From Xanthostigma xanthostigma (lineage: Eukaryota; Arthropoda; Insecta; Raphidioptera; Raphidiidae), in NCBI GenBank assembly GCA_963575645.1, contig OY754469.1, positions 19,796,001-19,860,000 on the forward strand: a DNA stretch of 64,000 nucleotides, in the 5' to 3' direction. A model generated the notes under the pieces. That model was given only the letters and a program-made list of their open reading frames with translations. It was not told the origin of the DNA and did no database searches. The translations under genes were made by a program, and so were the position numbers. This document shows, piece after piece, positions 12,063 through 24,836 of this stretch (the stretch's first letter is position 1; every line of letters begins with the position of its first letter).

Positions 12063-14849
12063 CACCCCACAAGTGACACGTTGCAAAATTAATCGCTAAA
12101 AAAAATAATTTCCATTTACGCGCACTTATAGCACCTATATGGTGATCCATTACAGCTTTAAACATATACTAAAAATGTAGCTGAAAATATTAAATTAAAC
12201 GACCATTGTATTCAGTGGATGCAATCCTCCGTAACATAAAAAAGCACTTCCATTAAATATGAGAAACGGCTTTCGTTTCATCTGAAAGTCACTTATAAAA
12301 ATTGATCAGTCTTTCATGATCACTGGAGATTGAGTTGTCATAAAACAGATGCAATCGTTCGTCACCACATGAATGTGTTTTGCATAGTACCTACATTAAG
12401 TAAATGTACAAATAAGTAGGATATACATACATGAGCCTACTATAATATGTATAATAATGTGCAAACAGATTTGTTAAGCAAGCGTGTCGAACAACTCCAG
12501 CAGTGCAGAGAACTGTTACAGTCTGCTATAGTGACCAGGGTCACGACACTGTGGAGTGCTGAACACTGACCTTAAAACAAGAGATTTAAACTCGGAGTAA
12601 CCATTGCAATTACACCGACAATTGGCGTACAATAAACCGGTGGTCTCGTCCACGTCGAGATCACACTTCGCTAATCATGCAGGGATGGAATAAATACAGT
12701 CGACTCAAGTTTAGTCAGTCTGCGGTTCGAATGTGGTTCACCAAGCTTTGTAAGTGCGGCCCTATACACACTCATTATCAGACTATCTGGCAATCTATAT
12801 TTTAAAACATTACTCGGGAACAATCGGCCTGCCAGAAAGCTGACGCTGGTAACATTTACCCGTCCGTGATTCTCACCTTGTTGGCGTGTTGGGAGTAGTG
12901 TGTAGCAATAGGCACGATGACAGTATAAAAGAATCAATGAATAAATCACAGTTTTTTGGAGAAAAATATATGTTTAAAGGATTCTAAAAAATGGCCAATG
13001 ATAGTAACATCAGCATTGAGATTAATAAGATTTTTAATAAAATAAGAGTATATAATACTTCAATCGGCCATGTTGACTGAAACACTGGATGACGTCACGC
13101 CTTCTTAAATCAAAGATAATATAAACACCGTGTAGCTTAAAGTGTTGCGATCATTCACTTCTGCATCATTTAACTAATTGATTTGTTGTTTATTCGTTTT
13201 TTGTGATATTTTATAACGCTATGTCATAGGTTATTTTTGAGGTTAGTTAACTTGCTACTAAAGAAAACTGTATTATTTTTATTACTAAATACCTACTTCG
13301 GAGAAAATACTTAATATAAATCATATCATTAAGTAAATTTACGTACCTTTCTAAGAAATACCTCTGAACCACAACTCTATACCCATAAATACAACATCCA
13401 ATGTCAGCTGTCACTAAGACGTGACGTCACAAGCGTTTTCGCGATTACTTCAAAATAGAAAGATATTTGCGTTATTTAATTTATTGCTGAAATAATGTTT
13501 TCTTTTTTTCGGAAATAGTAGACGTGTAAACTGTACCTAGATTATAGAACCGGATTTCAAAATCTGTCATCGACTCATCATGCCTATTATAAGCCTGAGA
13601 AGTCCAAAAAGTTTGTCTCAACATCGAAATTCACACGAATAAACGTTTGGTAACACTTAGGTTTTGAGTGTTATTTTTTTATATTATATTTATCCTAAAC
13701 AGAAATATTGCTTAATCAATATTAATAAGGTAATTAAAACCATTATCTAAATAAATTAAAAAATAAAATCCCGGGAATGGATTATTAAAGTACAGTCATT
13801 TTTAATGAGCGTCAGACAACAGTAAAAACACACCAAAATAAAATTGTGGCCAACATTGAATGAAAATCCCTAGTAAAATGAGCAATGTCCTTTTGTGTCC
13901 CTAATTCAAGTAGTTTCGGAGCAAACACCAAAAAATAAAAACGTTCTAGTTGTCTTCTATAACTTGAAATAATATTTCTTATTCCGAACTTTACTCGATT
14001 TATTGTGCGCTTTGACGCTTCTGAAAGTATTTCTTTCACACAAATATAAAATAAGCAAACTTACCCGTCCCTAGATAAAATTTTATTAGGTTGTTAACAG
14101 ATATATTTGATTGATACGCACGAATAAGCGTATTTATATTATTTGGTAGTTAGATTTATCATCGATATTCTTCGATGATTCCCATAAACATGAATTAGAT
14201 TTAGTTCTGGCAATTTAAAAAAAAATTACAAATCAACAATACCATAAAGAATCAAACTTGCAATATCAAAAATTTTATTGTGCACTCTTGAAAAAAAAAA
14301 ACAATACTTTAATTAAATATTTTATCTTCGAACAACAAAATTATTTTTCCACACAAATATTTACAAAACATATTCTCACTTATAAAAATTAACAAGACAA
14401 TAGTCAACTTCTGAAACTGTCATTGTTGTATGATAAACTTCAATTGCGTGAGTAGTGAGTGGATAATAAATTATATTATTCGATGGATAAAAACAATATG
14501 GTGGAAGGAAAGGGACTGCATTGAACAAAATTAGAAATTCTAAAAACAATGGTGGAAGAAAAGGGACGACATAGAAAAAAAATGTTTAAAAATAATGGTG
14601 GAAGAAAATGGACGGCATGTTTTTCTAAAAATATGTATATAGATAACAAACAATTATAAAATTTCGTAATTGATTAAAAAATTGGTCACACAATCTAATT
14701 TTCACAGTAATTTAGATTTCCAAACAAATAATATCCTTGGTTAGAGTACGATAACTCGATGTATAAAATATTATTTTAAATAACATATAACAGTGTTATT
14801 AGTCGTTTTAAGTGCGGAAAATTAATTTACATAAATTAATTTTTTTTCG
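12063..14849. other. no gene; weak dispersed repeat at about 13040-13480
   Basis: 13060-13480 shares aatcggccatgttg, gatgacgtcac/gtgacgtcac and nearby words with 49285-49510. Both copies carry several TGACGTCA-type palindromes. Otherwise I see nothing; the readings at 12671 and 13812 have no recognisable motif. Confidence 0.4.
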
Positions 14850-15080
14850 CAGTGAAAAGGGGGAAGGTGTTAGGGGGAGTTCTTTAAAAAACAATTACGG
14901 GATCGTGTCGATGCGATGGTGTTTTTTTTTGCGCAATGAAAAAGGGAATGCGTCTGAGGGGAGTTCTTAAAACAATTACGGGGTCGTGTCGATGCGGTAG
15001 CGTTTTTTTAGCGCAGTAAAAAGAGGAGTACGTTTGGGGGGGGGGTTCTTTAAAAAACAATTACGGGGTCGTGTATAAAA
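14850..15080 (+). repeat. minisatellite, three units of about 80 bp
   Basis: Three units start at gcagtgaaaagggg (about 14851), gcgcaatgaaaaaggg (about 14930) and gcgcagtaaaaagagg (about 15009). Each continues through ggggagttctt, a run of A, caattacggg and tcgtgt. The word order parallels the minisatellites at 11525-11760 and 52855-53150, so they look like one diverged family. Confidence 0.7.
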
Positions 15081-16816
15081 AGTGCGAGTAATACAGTAAT
15101 TCTACACCAGTTGCTATGACATTTGTACGATATATGACAATGAAAGACGAAAAGTTGTTACGTATTTTTGAGGAAATTTGGGAATAATCCACAAAGTTTT
15201 TTTTTTGGTACGTCAAAATTTAGCGTTTTCTTTGACTTCACAGACTTCAAATCAAATATTACATATCCATCTTTCGCGACGCAACAGTTTTATAAAAGTA
15301 CAAATCGAATCGAAAATAGGTATATTTGCTTATTGAGATCAATTTTTCTAAAATTTCTATTTTCAGTTTCTGTTCAACAAAAGTTGACAATACGTCAACA
15401 AAACAACTCAAGCTTACCAATAAATAATATTATACGAAACAGTATGTATATAAAATAGTTGCACGATAATTACATAGGAGAAAACGTTTCTACTTTCTAG
15501 GATACTACAAAAATTCCAAAAATACATATGCATAAGTGTATTACCTATAAGAAATCGTCATAATTTACGTCAAAAAGAAAACTGCGTATGTAGCATTCTA
15601 GATAATGTTACGTTATCTATGATACATGTGGGACTCAACGGGTTGCAAGAGGCAATCCATTAGAGAGCTCACCGTGTGCTAGAAGTGTTCATTAACAATC
15701 TCTTGGGCGCCGTGTGATTACTTATCTCTTGCTTGATTATGCACTCGGAATCACGTTATGTTCGATACGTTAATATCACTGATAAGTGAACAAGGTTTTG
15801 CACAACCATCTTTAAAAAATATACAATTACCCCATCAAATATGTTAACACTGACCAATCAACTAATGCCTGTATTTCATTTTGGGGTTGTGTTGACTTTT
15901 TAACGTTTTGTACATATTCTCATGGTTTTTATTCAATTTGGACGAAATCTTACCACAACATTTAAGAAGTGCGTAAAAATACCTATATTATAATTTTAGA
16001 AGATACAAAAAAAAGTTTTAATTGAAAATAATGAATATTTACTATACGACCCGAATGCATGAGTTGCATTTTCCGAGTTAATATTTTCCTTCCGATCTTT
16101 TCTTTTTATATCATTCGTTTAGTTATTTAACTGGACGTTTTTAAAATTTTGGAAACATTCTAGAATGTCTCAGAAACTCGGGAATGATGATTATAAACTA
16201 ATATCCTACATATTGTAATTAGGTACATGTATAACAATATTATGCATTCCCGTAAGTATATGGACTCATATAGTTCGTGTCTCGAAATATCTATTAGGCC
16301 TAGGGATACCTAATTAGTACACAAAATATTGGTGATTGCAAAATAACATGTTAATTATTTTTTTTTAAATCACTCAAATCCAGAGATCTAGATAAATATT
16401 AACTTTCATTATTACAATGTACTTTAATTATTGATAAACTAATACAATGTACTTCAATTGTTGTTAGACTATAGTCGCGAGTTGAAGCGAACCGCTGCAG
16501 GTGTATTTATCTTCTAAGCGCTGTGCATTGGTTGAAATGAATGTATCAGCTCAATCAATTCCCCGCTGGGATTTCGAGGCCTAGCCGTACGACTACATTC
16601 TCCTCTCGATCCACTTATCCAATGTACGAATAGAAATATACCCCTACTGTGAACTTACCTAATACCACAAAATCTAATACACTAAAGCCGCGACCACACT
16701 ATGTGTCCAACATTGATCGGTTCCAACATTTGCCTCAACAACAACTGAATCTCGGCATTCAATTTTGGTTTCAATGTGCTGGGAATAGATTTCAAGGTGG
16801 GAGGGTCCCTTTGATA
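15081..16816. other. no recognisable feature
   Basis: AT-rich. The 96-aa reading at 15168-15458 has no family motif. 16690-16720 (aagccgcgaccacacta) resembles a MITE end, but no partner was found. Confidence 0.4.
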
Positions 16817-17298
16817 TAGGGTTGCCATCCGTTCGGATATCCCTGGATTTGTCCTCTTTTTAAGGGCGTCCGGGGAGCGTCCGGGCGGGGTTTTGTTTAC
16901 AGCTAGGATTTTAATTTAACCAGATAAATCTTTTTTTATCAAGAGACTATAGTAGAATTTTGTTTCTTTAATTTTTGGTTATTGAAATAAAGAAAGAAGA
17001 GTTATTGTTTGGTTTTTCTAATGTTTATAAGGCTCTATAATTTAATTACCAAAGAGAATAGAGATATAATTAAATGAAAGCTTGTAAAATTCCATATTAC
17101 TTTCATTTTGTACGTTAAGTTGCACCAAAGATGGTAAAAAAATCATCTATATACTATTTCTGTATTATTATGATATTATTTAATTTCATCAACAAAATAA
17201 GAATATTTCTTGGCAATTATGTACGGGTTTTGAGCTCAATTATTCGATTTTTTTGAGCTTCTTGTCCTTGTTTATTGACTTTACAGATGGCAACCCTA
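16817..17298. mobile_element. hAT MITE, 482 bp
   Basis: A perfect 13-bp terminal inverted repeat TAGGGTTGCCATC lies at both ends. The flanks are ctttgata (16809-16816) and ctttgatg (17299-17306), an 8-bp target duplication with one mismatch. The left end continues cgttcggatatccctgg. There is no transposase inside. Confidence 0.8.
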
Positions 17299-18198
17299 CT
17301 TTGATGCGGCACAAAACAATTACAACAGTCAAAACTACTTCCGAATTCCAATCTCAACGTTGGACGTTTCACAAATACACCTTGTGTCAAACCGTCAGGC
17401 GTCCGTTCGATGTGATTTTTGACACACAGTATGCCAGCTTCTTAATTAAACGGTTTGATGTTGGTTTTTGTTAACTGATCAATAGGCCTGTTCCAGTTGA
17501 AAAGTCTAAAACTAATTACAAACTACACGAAGCCAGCACGGATATTATGAGTAGGTAAAGAAACAGGATGCATCGGACAGCTTGTGATTAGTTTTCGAGG
17601 TTTTTGAATGATTCTGGAACAAACATATTATGTTATTAATGCATCATATTACTGAGCGCTGTTTATGAAATGCATTTTAATTAAATTAATAGTTGAGAAA
17701 CTATTGTAAATAAAATGTTATTCCCTGGAATTCTATTTCGTCGTTCGAAAATAAAAAGGATCGTTTCTACTGGCCAGTCTCAGACATATAAAGTCAGCGT
17801 TCAGGTGACCCCATTTAAAGATTTGTTTTATAAATACAGGGTGTTACAAGAAACTGCTGTAAATTACGTAAGAAGATTCAACATCTGAAAAAGACATGAA
17901 AAGTTCTTATGATTCGCCTATTACATATCGTTGTTGAGATATACAGAACGTTGAAATACCAAGTATTTGCTTCATTATTTCGCGATATATTAAATTCATT
18001 CGCCCAAAATTTTCATAGGTAGTTTGGAAGGCCATTCTGAGTTAAAATTAGGTGTGACTAGATCATTTTACCATTCCAACCCACAAATGGGGAAAGTAGG
18101 TACTAGTTTAGGTCAAAAATCACTTTTCAAAATTTTACAATATCATTCTTTTCGTTCTGAGGTCCCCCGAAGTCAAAAAAACATATTTTTGGAAAAAC
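17299..18198. other. no clear feature; possible mariner-type end at 17834
   Basis: tacagggtgttacaag at about 17836 is the kind of word found at ends of insect mariner-like elements, but no second end or transposase is seen. Confidence 0.3.
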
Positions 18199-18385
18199 TC
18201 TGTGCGTCTGTTTGCCTGTGAGCTCGATACAGGTCAAACGGATAAGTGGATTGAAACCAAATTTTGGGAGGATGTTTGGTATGCAAATATGAAGAGCCCT
18301 ATTGATTTTGGAAAAAATCGGCGCATGCGCACAAGAGATATATGTTATAACGTTGTTTTTTATATAATAACGGTATACTTTTCAT
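18199..18385 (+). repeat. dispersed repeat, partial copy (family of 49741-50560)
   Basis: ggattgaaaccaaattttgg, gaggatgtttg.tatgcaaat, atgaag and atcggcgcatgcg match 50408-50490 in the same orientation, continuing to gttgtttt.tataataa. A third, inverted copy is at 20805-21235. Confidence 0.7.
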
Positions 18386-18559
18386 AACGGTTTATTATTC
18401 TTTTTATTTTTTCAAAAAAGTTACTTTAAAATTTTTTTCTAAACTTTAAAGCTTTAGAAATATTTTGAAAATAAAAAAAAAATCAGCTGTTCTTTTGTTT
18501 TATAGATCTGTCACAAATAAACTAGTTCGGCATGCTTTGATTAATTTTTACATGGCGTG

Positions 18560-18740
18560 GAACAAATTACGTAGGTAACCATGGCAACGAATAGCAAATA
18601 TATTGAATAGTAGCCATTACCCGCGTCACCTCACGCGATATCAAATTTTCTTTTCTTTAATAATTATACTATATCAAATGTCAAAATTTTGTAGTTGGAA
18701 TAGTCTCGTCGCCCGATTGGCTGGAATTTTTTATATACTT
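18560..18740 (-). repeat. dispersed repeat (shared with 40800-40955)
   Basis: The reverse complement matches 40800-40955: ttccagccaattgggcga, ttgacatttgat, gatatcgcg, ggtgacgcgggtaatggcta, gctattcgttgcca.ggtta. The superfamily is not identified. Confidence 0.65.
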
Positions 18741-19033
18741 TGTTATGTAATGAATATTTGAGGCCATTTGTTACACCGTGACTTCGTGTAACACCAATTG
18801 ACTAACACTGATTTATTAAAAAATCTACCGGATTAACAAGTCTGTGGGTGTCGAACGATGTCTCGGAATTAATTTATGAGATATGACAAACACTTGTTTG
18901 TTGTGTGCATTCAATTGCACCGGATTATTTTTATAATAGTATTATTATGTCGTACATTGTATTCAAATTAGAGAACAGACTACATAATATTGACAACGCA
19001 GTCCTAAGATGGTTAAATGAAAATTATACTTAT

Positions 19034-19276
19034 TTAAGAGGCTCACAAATAAAAAATAAAGAAAAGTTTCTTCTTACCACAACAGTTTTATTAGCGGATG
19101 TACATTTCGGGAGCTATGCCATGCTAAACTCAGTTTAGCGTTTTGTTGAAGATGAGAGCATAGCTCCCGAAATGTATATACGCTAATAAAGCTGTTGTGG
19201 TAAGGAGTAACTTTTCTTTATTTTTTATTTTTGTTTCAACCACAGTGCTCTTAATATTTCTATTAAGAGGCTCACA
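19034..19276 (+). mobile_element. short Penelope/retrozyme-like insertion with 14-bp target duplication
   Basis: ttaagaggctcaca at 19034-19047 is repeated at 19263-19276, so 19048-19262 is an insertion. It contains two head-to-head partial copies of one sequence. The plus arm is gcatagctcccgaaatgta, then cgctaataaagc and tgttgtggtaag. The inverted arm is at about 19049-19119. A second family member is at 34871-35023. The wording ctgaagatg-stem-cgaaa is typical of Penelope-like terminal repeats and animal retrozymes. Retroposition is inferred from the long target duplication. Confidence 0.6.
19135..19186 (+). ncRNA. degenerate hammerhead-like fold
   Basis: Stem I is TTAGCG (19135-19140) with CGCTAA (19181-19186). 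The core reads TTGAAGA where CTGANGA is expected, so the first core base is changed. Stem II is GAGAG with CTCCC (one mismatch), followed by GAAA. Stem III region is ATGTATAT, then the cleavage base A. It is a probably inactive relative of the better copy at 34932-34983, with a compensatory change in stem I. Confidence 0.4.
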
Positions 19277-20804
19277 CTTTAAAGATAAACTGCCAGATAT
19301 TTTATGTCTACTCTACGTGTGAAAATATGTATATTACTTTCTATAAAATAGCTGTTTTTCAGGCGTGTGTAGAAGTTGTAAGAAATGACCCATTTAACAG
19401 TAGTGCGCAAAGTAAAATTCAATGCTAAACCATTAGTAACTATAGTACCTAAATTATTCTGTCAGAAATTTGCTTCTCAAATTTTTTGAAAATAAACAGA
19501 AAATGAAGTGAAAAACAGCTATTTTATACAGGACAGTTAAAAAAATACAGTAGTATATTATTCCACTCGTTATAACATAATGTCAGTTGTGACTTACTCG
19601 TCGATAATAAAATTCATTACGTTCTTGGTAAATAAATTACTATGAATCGAAAAAGTCGATTTTACAATTTTTATTAAGGTTTGACCACCTTGACGCTCGG
19701 AAAATTAGGTGTAAAAAAACTTTTTTTGGGGGCAGCCGTTGAATATATAGGTATAAAGTGGTTCTTTTTTGAGAAATAAATAATTGTAACAATTTTTTTA
19801 AATAAATAAAATAAAAAAAGTAAAAATGTATGATAAAAAGAGCCTATTAAAAGATTCATGAACATTGATTTTCTATTGACCCATTACGAATTCCTTAACG
19901 GGGCTTACACGCTTTTTTCGGCCCAGAGCCTCGCATGTTCCAAAGACAACCCTGATCCTGAAAAGGCTGCAACGTTATTAGATATATTTAGTACGAAGCC
20001 AAGTTCAAATTTTATAATTGGTAAAATATATTAAATTTACCAATTGTAAATTTTGAAATAATAACTTTCTTAATAAAAATGATAAATCACAATCAACTGT
20101 ACTTAATTTCTCGAATATTTAATATTAACCAATTCAGAAGTACCTAACATTTATTGTTAAAAATAGTATTATTTCCACATCCGCATCTGCAGATGTGGAC
20201 GTTAAAAAATTCGCGTCCGCTTTTGCAGATGTCAGTAAAAGTCACATCTGTAACATTCCCGGTTCAGCGACTTCAAACCAACCAATTTCATACCGGAAGT
20301 GCACTTTCTATCAGTAACGAATGAGAGGGTTACTAAATTGCGTGTAATTGTCAATTTACGATACCAGCAGCATCGCCAAATTTAGTTCAAATACTTCAGC
20401 CACTATTAACAAAGATAGCGGATGTTACTTCTTGAAACCGGGACACTTTTTTCCACGATTTACTCTGTTCGTACAGAAAAGAACATATTGTACTTACTTC
20501 TTTATTGTCGCGATAAATGAATGCATTCACACCAAAGACGTAAAATATATAAATGGATCTAGCATTCCCTATATTAATTAATATAATGTTGTGAGGACAA
20601 CATCCAACATGAGAGAGAAGCGCTCGTATTTTTCTATATACCGATAACATATAGGTCTACAGTTTTGAAGGATACAAAAACGACAATTAATGGAGTTTAT
20701 AAATCTTATATTGTTGATAAAAAATTGGTTGTCTGTAAAGTCGGTTTACGGATGATAGTTTTACGTGATAACGTATTCCGTAATACATAACCTAAACCTC
20801 CCAA
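19277..20804. other. no recognisable gene
   Basis: AT-rich sequence. 20170-20240 has imperfect repeats of catctgcagatg/gtccgc. The readings at 19674, 20348 and 20396 lack motifs. Confidence 0.4.
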
Positions 20805-21235
20805 AATTTGGTTTCAATCCGCTTATCCTTGGTGTCGGAATGATAAGAAATGTCAAAAGTGACGTTTGCAACTGTCAAAGTATTATGTTCTAATAATAAT
20901 TAGTTATTCCAATACTTAACTTAGAAGGCGTTGCATTTCACAAAATACTAATGTCAAAAAATTGAATTAAACATTAGAAATGCAGCCGTTTTCATGTTAA
21001 GACAAAACATACGTTATTTTCTAATTTCCATGTACGGCAAACAAAGACGACCGACCGCGTCGCGCCATGCATTAGACAACATTGCATTTATACAGCTATT
21101 TTTCTATATAAATTTGTATAAAAAACTGTTTAGGCAAATTCTGTTATACGAAATCTATGTAAAATGTTCTCCTCTTTCGTTTAAGACTGGTTTCAAACCG
21201 ATCTGATTTAAATTGAGCGAGAAATTAGCAAAAAG
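20805..21235 (-). repeat. dispersed repeat, inverted copy (family of 49741-50560)
   Basis: The reverse complement matches 49970-50440: gcgttgcattt, gtcaaaagtgacgtttgca, the ggtgtcgg/ccgacacc block, aaatttggtttcaatccgct, ttcgtttaagactggtttc and aaccgatctgatttaaattg. The middle segments differ by insertions and deletions. Confidence 0.7.
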
Positions 21236-22561
21236 CACGCACAGGGTCAGGCGGAACGTTACGCGTTAGGAACGTTACACTTTTTCGTGCATGCAGCCGG
21301 TGTTTTATCAATTTATAAGATTGGTGATTCATCAATTTATAAGACGTTATCACGTCAAAAATATATTTTAGATTTGTTTAATCAAATTTAACTGATAAAA
21401 ATTTTGTCAAAAACATATTCTATGCCTACGGTAAAATGTCGTATTTACTTGCCGATGAAATGCCAAATTGAGATAATTATTTCCTGATTTCTTACATAAG
21501 AAGGAATATGTCTTTACATGTCAATAACTACGACTTTTCAATAGTTGGCCTTCAAAGGAGTGTGGCCTTCCATGGTCCACCCACCTTACATAGCTTTATT
21601 TGAACATCTTTAAATATGCTTAAAAATCGTGAAAAATTCGAAATTCACCAAAAACGCTTCATTTATTCACAGCAAAATCTCAAAAAATGCGACTTTCAAA
21701 GAAAATATTAAAATAATATTCATGTGGTCTCTATGGTAATTTCGCTGCTATAGATTGCCAAATCGTCACGTTATATCAAATGTCGGCTCAGAGAAAAAGG
21801 AAAGTAATAAAGTGTAAAGTGCAAATTTAAAATTTTATTTTTTAATTATTATTGATAACATCAACTACAACTGACTTGAATGTGTCTTTTCTATTAATCT
21901 ATATTTTATCAATTACATCATTCAATTATCAGTTGCAGCAGTTTGATAAAACACTGATATATAGATTTGTTTTCACCGAGTTCGTTTCGAATATGTTTAG
22001 TTGCGAGCAGCAAAAAATGTACATCCCTTACTATTATTTTGCTGAGTTTCACACAAACGGGACATGTCGCATTAAAATGTCCACTTGGAATTATCAAAAG
22101 ATATTCCAAATACTGGTGACCAATCAGACCACAGATGACAGAATCTCCTATCTTATTTTATAACTAGTACAATTTTGGTAGCTGATCTACGATTTGATTT
22201 GTGCAATAATTAATAAAATTATACTGTTTGTAAGACACGATTAGATTCGGAGAACTAGTTTGGAAATTTGGAAAACTATGCAAGAGCAGATCTGCTCGTG
22301 GGTTAATTTAATCATTTATAATTCAACCATTATTTATTGCGTACTATCATTGCCAATTCAGACGTATACCCTAGTCCGGAATATTATATCCAAGCGTTCA
22401 TTACACATATTATCGGTGACATTAAGGTAAAACTATTTATGGCACTTTTTCGACTAAATTTAATTCATTTAATTCTTCAGTAGGTACTCTATTTTTCGCT
22501 GATATGAATGTTTTACATCCACAAAAATTCTACATTTAGTTCACTCAAAGAAGCAAAAATA
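21236..22561. other. no recognisable gene
   Basis: AT-rich. The 103-aa reading at 21852-22163 and its antisense partner have no recognisable domain. The left flank of the long-TIR transposon ends in TA at 22560-22561. Confidence 0.4.
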
Positions 22562-22815
22562 GGGGAAATAATTCGTGTAAAAGCGATTTTTGGCATAGTT
22601 GTAGGGGATGGTGTCTGAAGCAACATACTCAAAGTACTGATGGATGGGGGTGGAGCTAAGGGGTGGGGGGTGGCGTTAAGGTCCCCTTTTAAAGTTTTTC
22701 TTACATATCTCGTAAACGGTGGCTCATAATAAAAAAATTTTTTTACTCAAGCAATCTACATAAAATTCTCTACAAAAAAGGTCCTGTACACTTTTTCGCT
22801 GGGATCAATATTTAA
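22562..22815 (+). repeat. left 254-bp terminal inverted repeat
   Basis: Runs from GGGGAAATAATTCG to gggatcaatatttaa. It pairs with 24957-25210 in reverse complement over its full length without gaps. It contains ggtggggggtggcgttaagg and a symmetrical aaaaaaattttttt block. Confidence 0.9.
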
Positions 22816-22886
22816 TGAGACGTGAAGGAAAGAAGATGGTCAATAATAAAATAAAGATACAGTTCTTTGAGTAGGTATGGCATGTA

Positions 22887-24143
22887 TTAAAAAAAATTCC
22901 TATTATCTTCTAAATCTAACATAATATCATCATCAACATCATCGTCGACGGTGTTTTTGATTGGGGCTCCGTTAGTGCATGAGACGGAGCATACCCCGCA
23001 AACACTGGAGCGGGCAATTCCTGCTTTCCGGCAGCCGCATCGCACCCCACACCCAGTCCTACATCGGCAAAATATGCTGATGAGTATGGAGTCAGGTGCC
23101 ACAGGATCGTTTGTTGTCACCGACTTTAGGATGCCATCGTCTCCTCTGGCTCAGCCCCATTGAGTAGGTGGTAGGGGCTTGCTGAGCCATTGTTGTATCT
23201 GTAAAAGATGTAATACGATCAACGTAAGTATTTAGCTCAAATATATATTTAATATATATTTGACAACGTCTGTGGTTAATGATACCTGTAGGTACACTCT
23301 CAACGAGTGCTGCTTCGAAGCTTCTCTGGTAGGAGGAAGAGTGGCCTGATCTGATTTCGGATTCATTGATGCTCTCAAAAAAGCTGAGTATCGTAATTTA
23401 TTTAGATTTTGTTCGTGGTTAGACGCTTTGTAAATTGCCAGAAACAGTTTCTCGCCGGCCTGTTCAATACTCTCAGGTGATGTTGAAGGCTCATTAAAAA
23501 TGTCTGAGATTTTTTGGGTCAGGTCTGGTTTATCCGTGAACAGCTTAGCAATTCCCACTTTGCTCTTTCCATGGATTGCAGTGGTGGTGTCGCATCCGGA
23601 GAAGCTGTGGAGAAGGAGAATTGTCTTGGCAAGTGGAAACTGTTGAAGTTGTCGCACTGGAAACAATTTGGTTTCCACCTTTCCACGCCCTGGTTTCATA
23701 AAGAACACGTTAATATTTGGTGGAGCCAATCCCATGAGGAGGACTATCAAGTCGACATTTTCCCCAACTATTACAACAGTTGGATGAATGGCAGCCTTAT
23801 CCAACCCGCATCTGACAATAGTACCATCAGCATCTCCTGTTGCAACAGTTGTTTCAATCCCTGCTGCTGTCATTTTCTCGATGAGGAACTGAATCAGCCT
23901 CGTTTTATTTTTTTCGTTGGCGAGTAAATGCTCCTGTTTAACAGTGATGATCGTATTTTCGTTACAGTTAATATCAACCGACGTTTTAGTCAGACCTCGT
24001 CGCTTCTGCTCTGCTCGTTTAGTGCTGTTGACATCACTGTAACCATCAAAAACCACCATACAGTTTGGACCGTAATGTTTCTGGACGTAGGTAATGTATT
24101 GATGGCAAATCGTAGAAACGTTGGAGGACGGTTTCCATTTCAT
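22887..24143 (-). pseudogene. FEN1/PIN-like nuclease-fold protein with Cys-rich C-terminus, 3' part, nonsense-mutated
   Basis: Exon A (24143-23286) encodes 286 residues; an 87-bp intron (23285-23199, GT...ACAG, phase 0) follows; exon B (23198-22887) ends at TAA. Visible motifs in exon A: VVFDGY (Asp33), GDADGTIV (Asp104, Asp106), VGENVDLIVLL (Glu128, Asp131), and SFSGCDTTTAIHGKSK (Asp185), the order of acidic motifs and the helical segment of FEN1/XPG/PIN-like nucleases. Exon B has a Cys-rich, CXC-like segment CRCRTGCGVRCGCRKAG...CGVC. In exon B an in-frame TGA (23153-23151) sits where this family, as I remember it, has Trp (after QWG). The usual VGED acid is Asn129. The N-terminal half is absent and no promoter is seen. 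ATG 24143 is probably internal; the same frame stays open upstream. This protein family is widespread but uncharacterised in animals; nuclease activity is inference. Confidence 0.75.
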
Positions 24144-24190
24144 ACTCCACGTGTGCGTCGTGATTGGTTGGCGGTGACCTTGCCGCCAGT

Positions 24191-24836
24191 GAGAGATGAT
24201 ACAAAATACTAGGAACAGTTATTTTGGGACGGGAACAGATCGGAACAGTTGTCAGTATAATAAAATACCTGTTCCGGGCTGTTCCAATGCTTCGACTGTT
24301 CTTCTGCATAAAATAAACATTCTCCGTTCCCGTTGTAAATTATTATTGTACCTACTTTGCAAACTGCAACGCTCTTCACCTACGCCTAGCGTACATTGCA
24401 CGTAAAGTCGATTTTAGTATCACACCATCACATTAACATGCGTCGCAAAGTTTCAGACAAAACTGGACGGCTTATTCATTTTATATTACATACGCGAATA
24501 ATATTGAACTGTGGTGAAATAATATTATTTGATTTTGTCATAGTATATGCATTCTGCAGAACAACTGTTACTTACATTCTGTAAAAGTATATTTGTAATA
24601 ATTAGGTACCTTAAATTATTAAACTTGAATAATAGAATTAATTCACGAAAAAATACAAATCATACACATTTCATAATTTGAAATTTTTATAAGTTGCATG
24701 TTACAAGCTATTCCGAGAATGTCAAGGTTCCAACGTTGGAACTGTTAAAAAGTAACAGGTTTTTGGAACTGTTCCGTAAGCGGAACAGGAACGGAACGGA
24801 ACTGTTATTAAAAAATAACAGATTGTACCACCTCTA
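24191..24836. mobile_element. hAT element, non-autonomous, 646 bp, perfect 8-bp target duplication
   Basis: ccgccagt occurs at 24183-24190 and again at 24837-24844. The ends are gagagatgatacaa and, inverted, tagaggtggtacaa, a hAT-type terminus. Subterminal ggaacagtt/aactgttcc words cluster at both ends, as transposase binding sites often do. There is no transposase. It splits the cargo of the long-TIR element just upstream of the surviving exon, so it arrived later. Confidence 0.85.

Noticed and set aside
17834-18020. tacagggtgttacaag as a mariner end
   Set aside because: No inverted partner, TA duplication or transposase could be located.
23514-24212. Plus-strand readings of 137 and 94 aa
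   Set aside because: Antisense shadows of the FEN1/PIN-like exon, which has clear family motifs on the minus strand.
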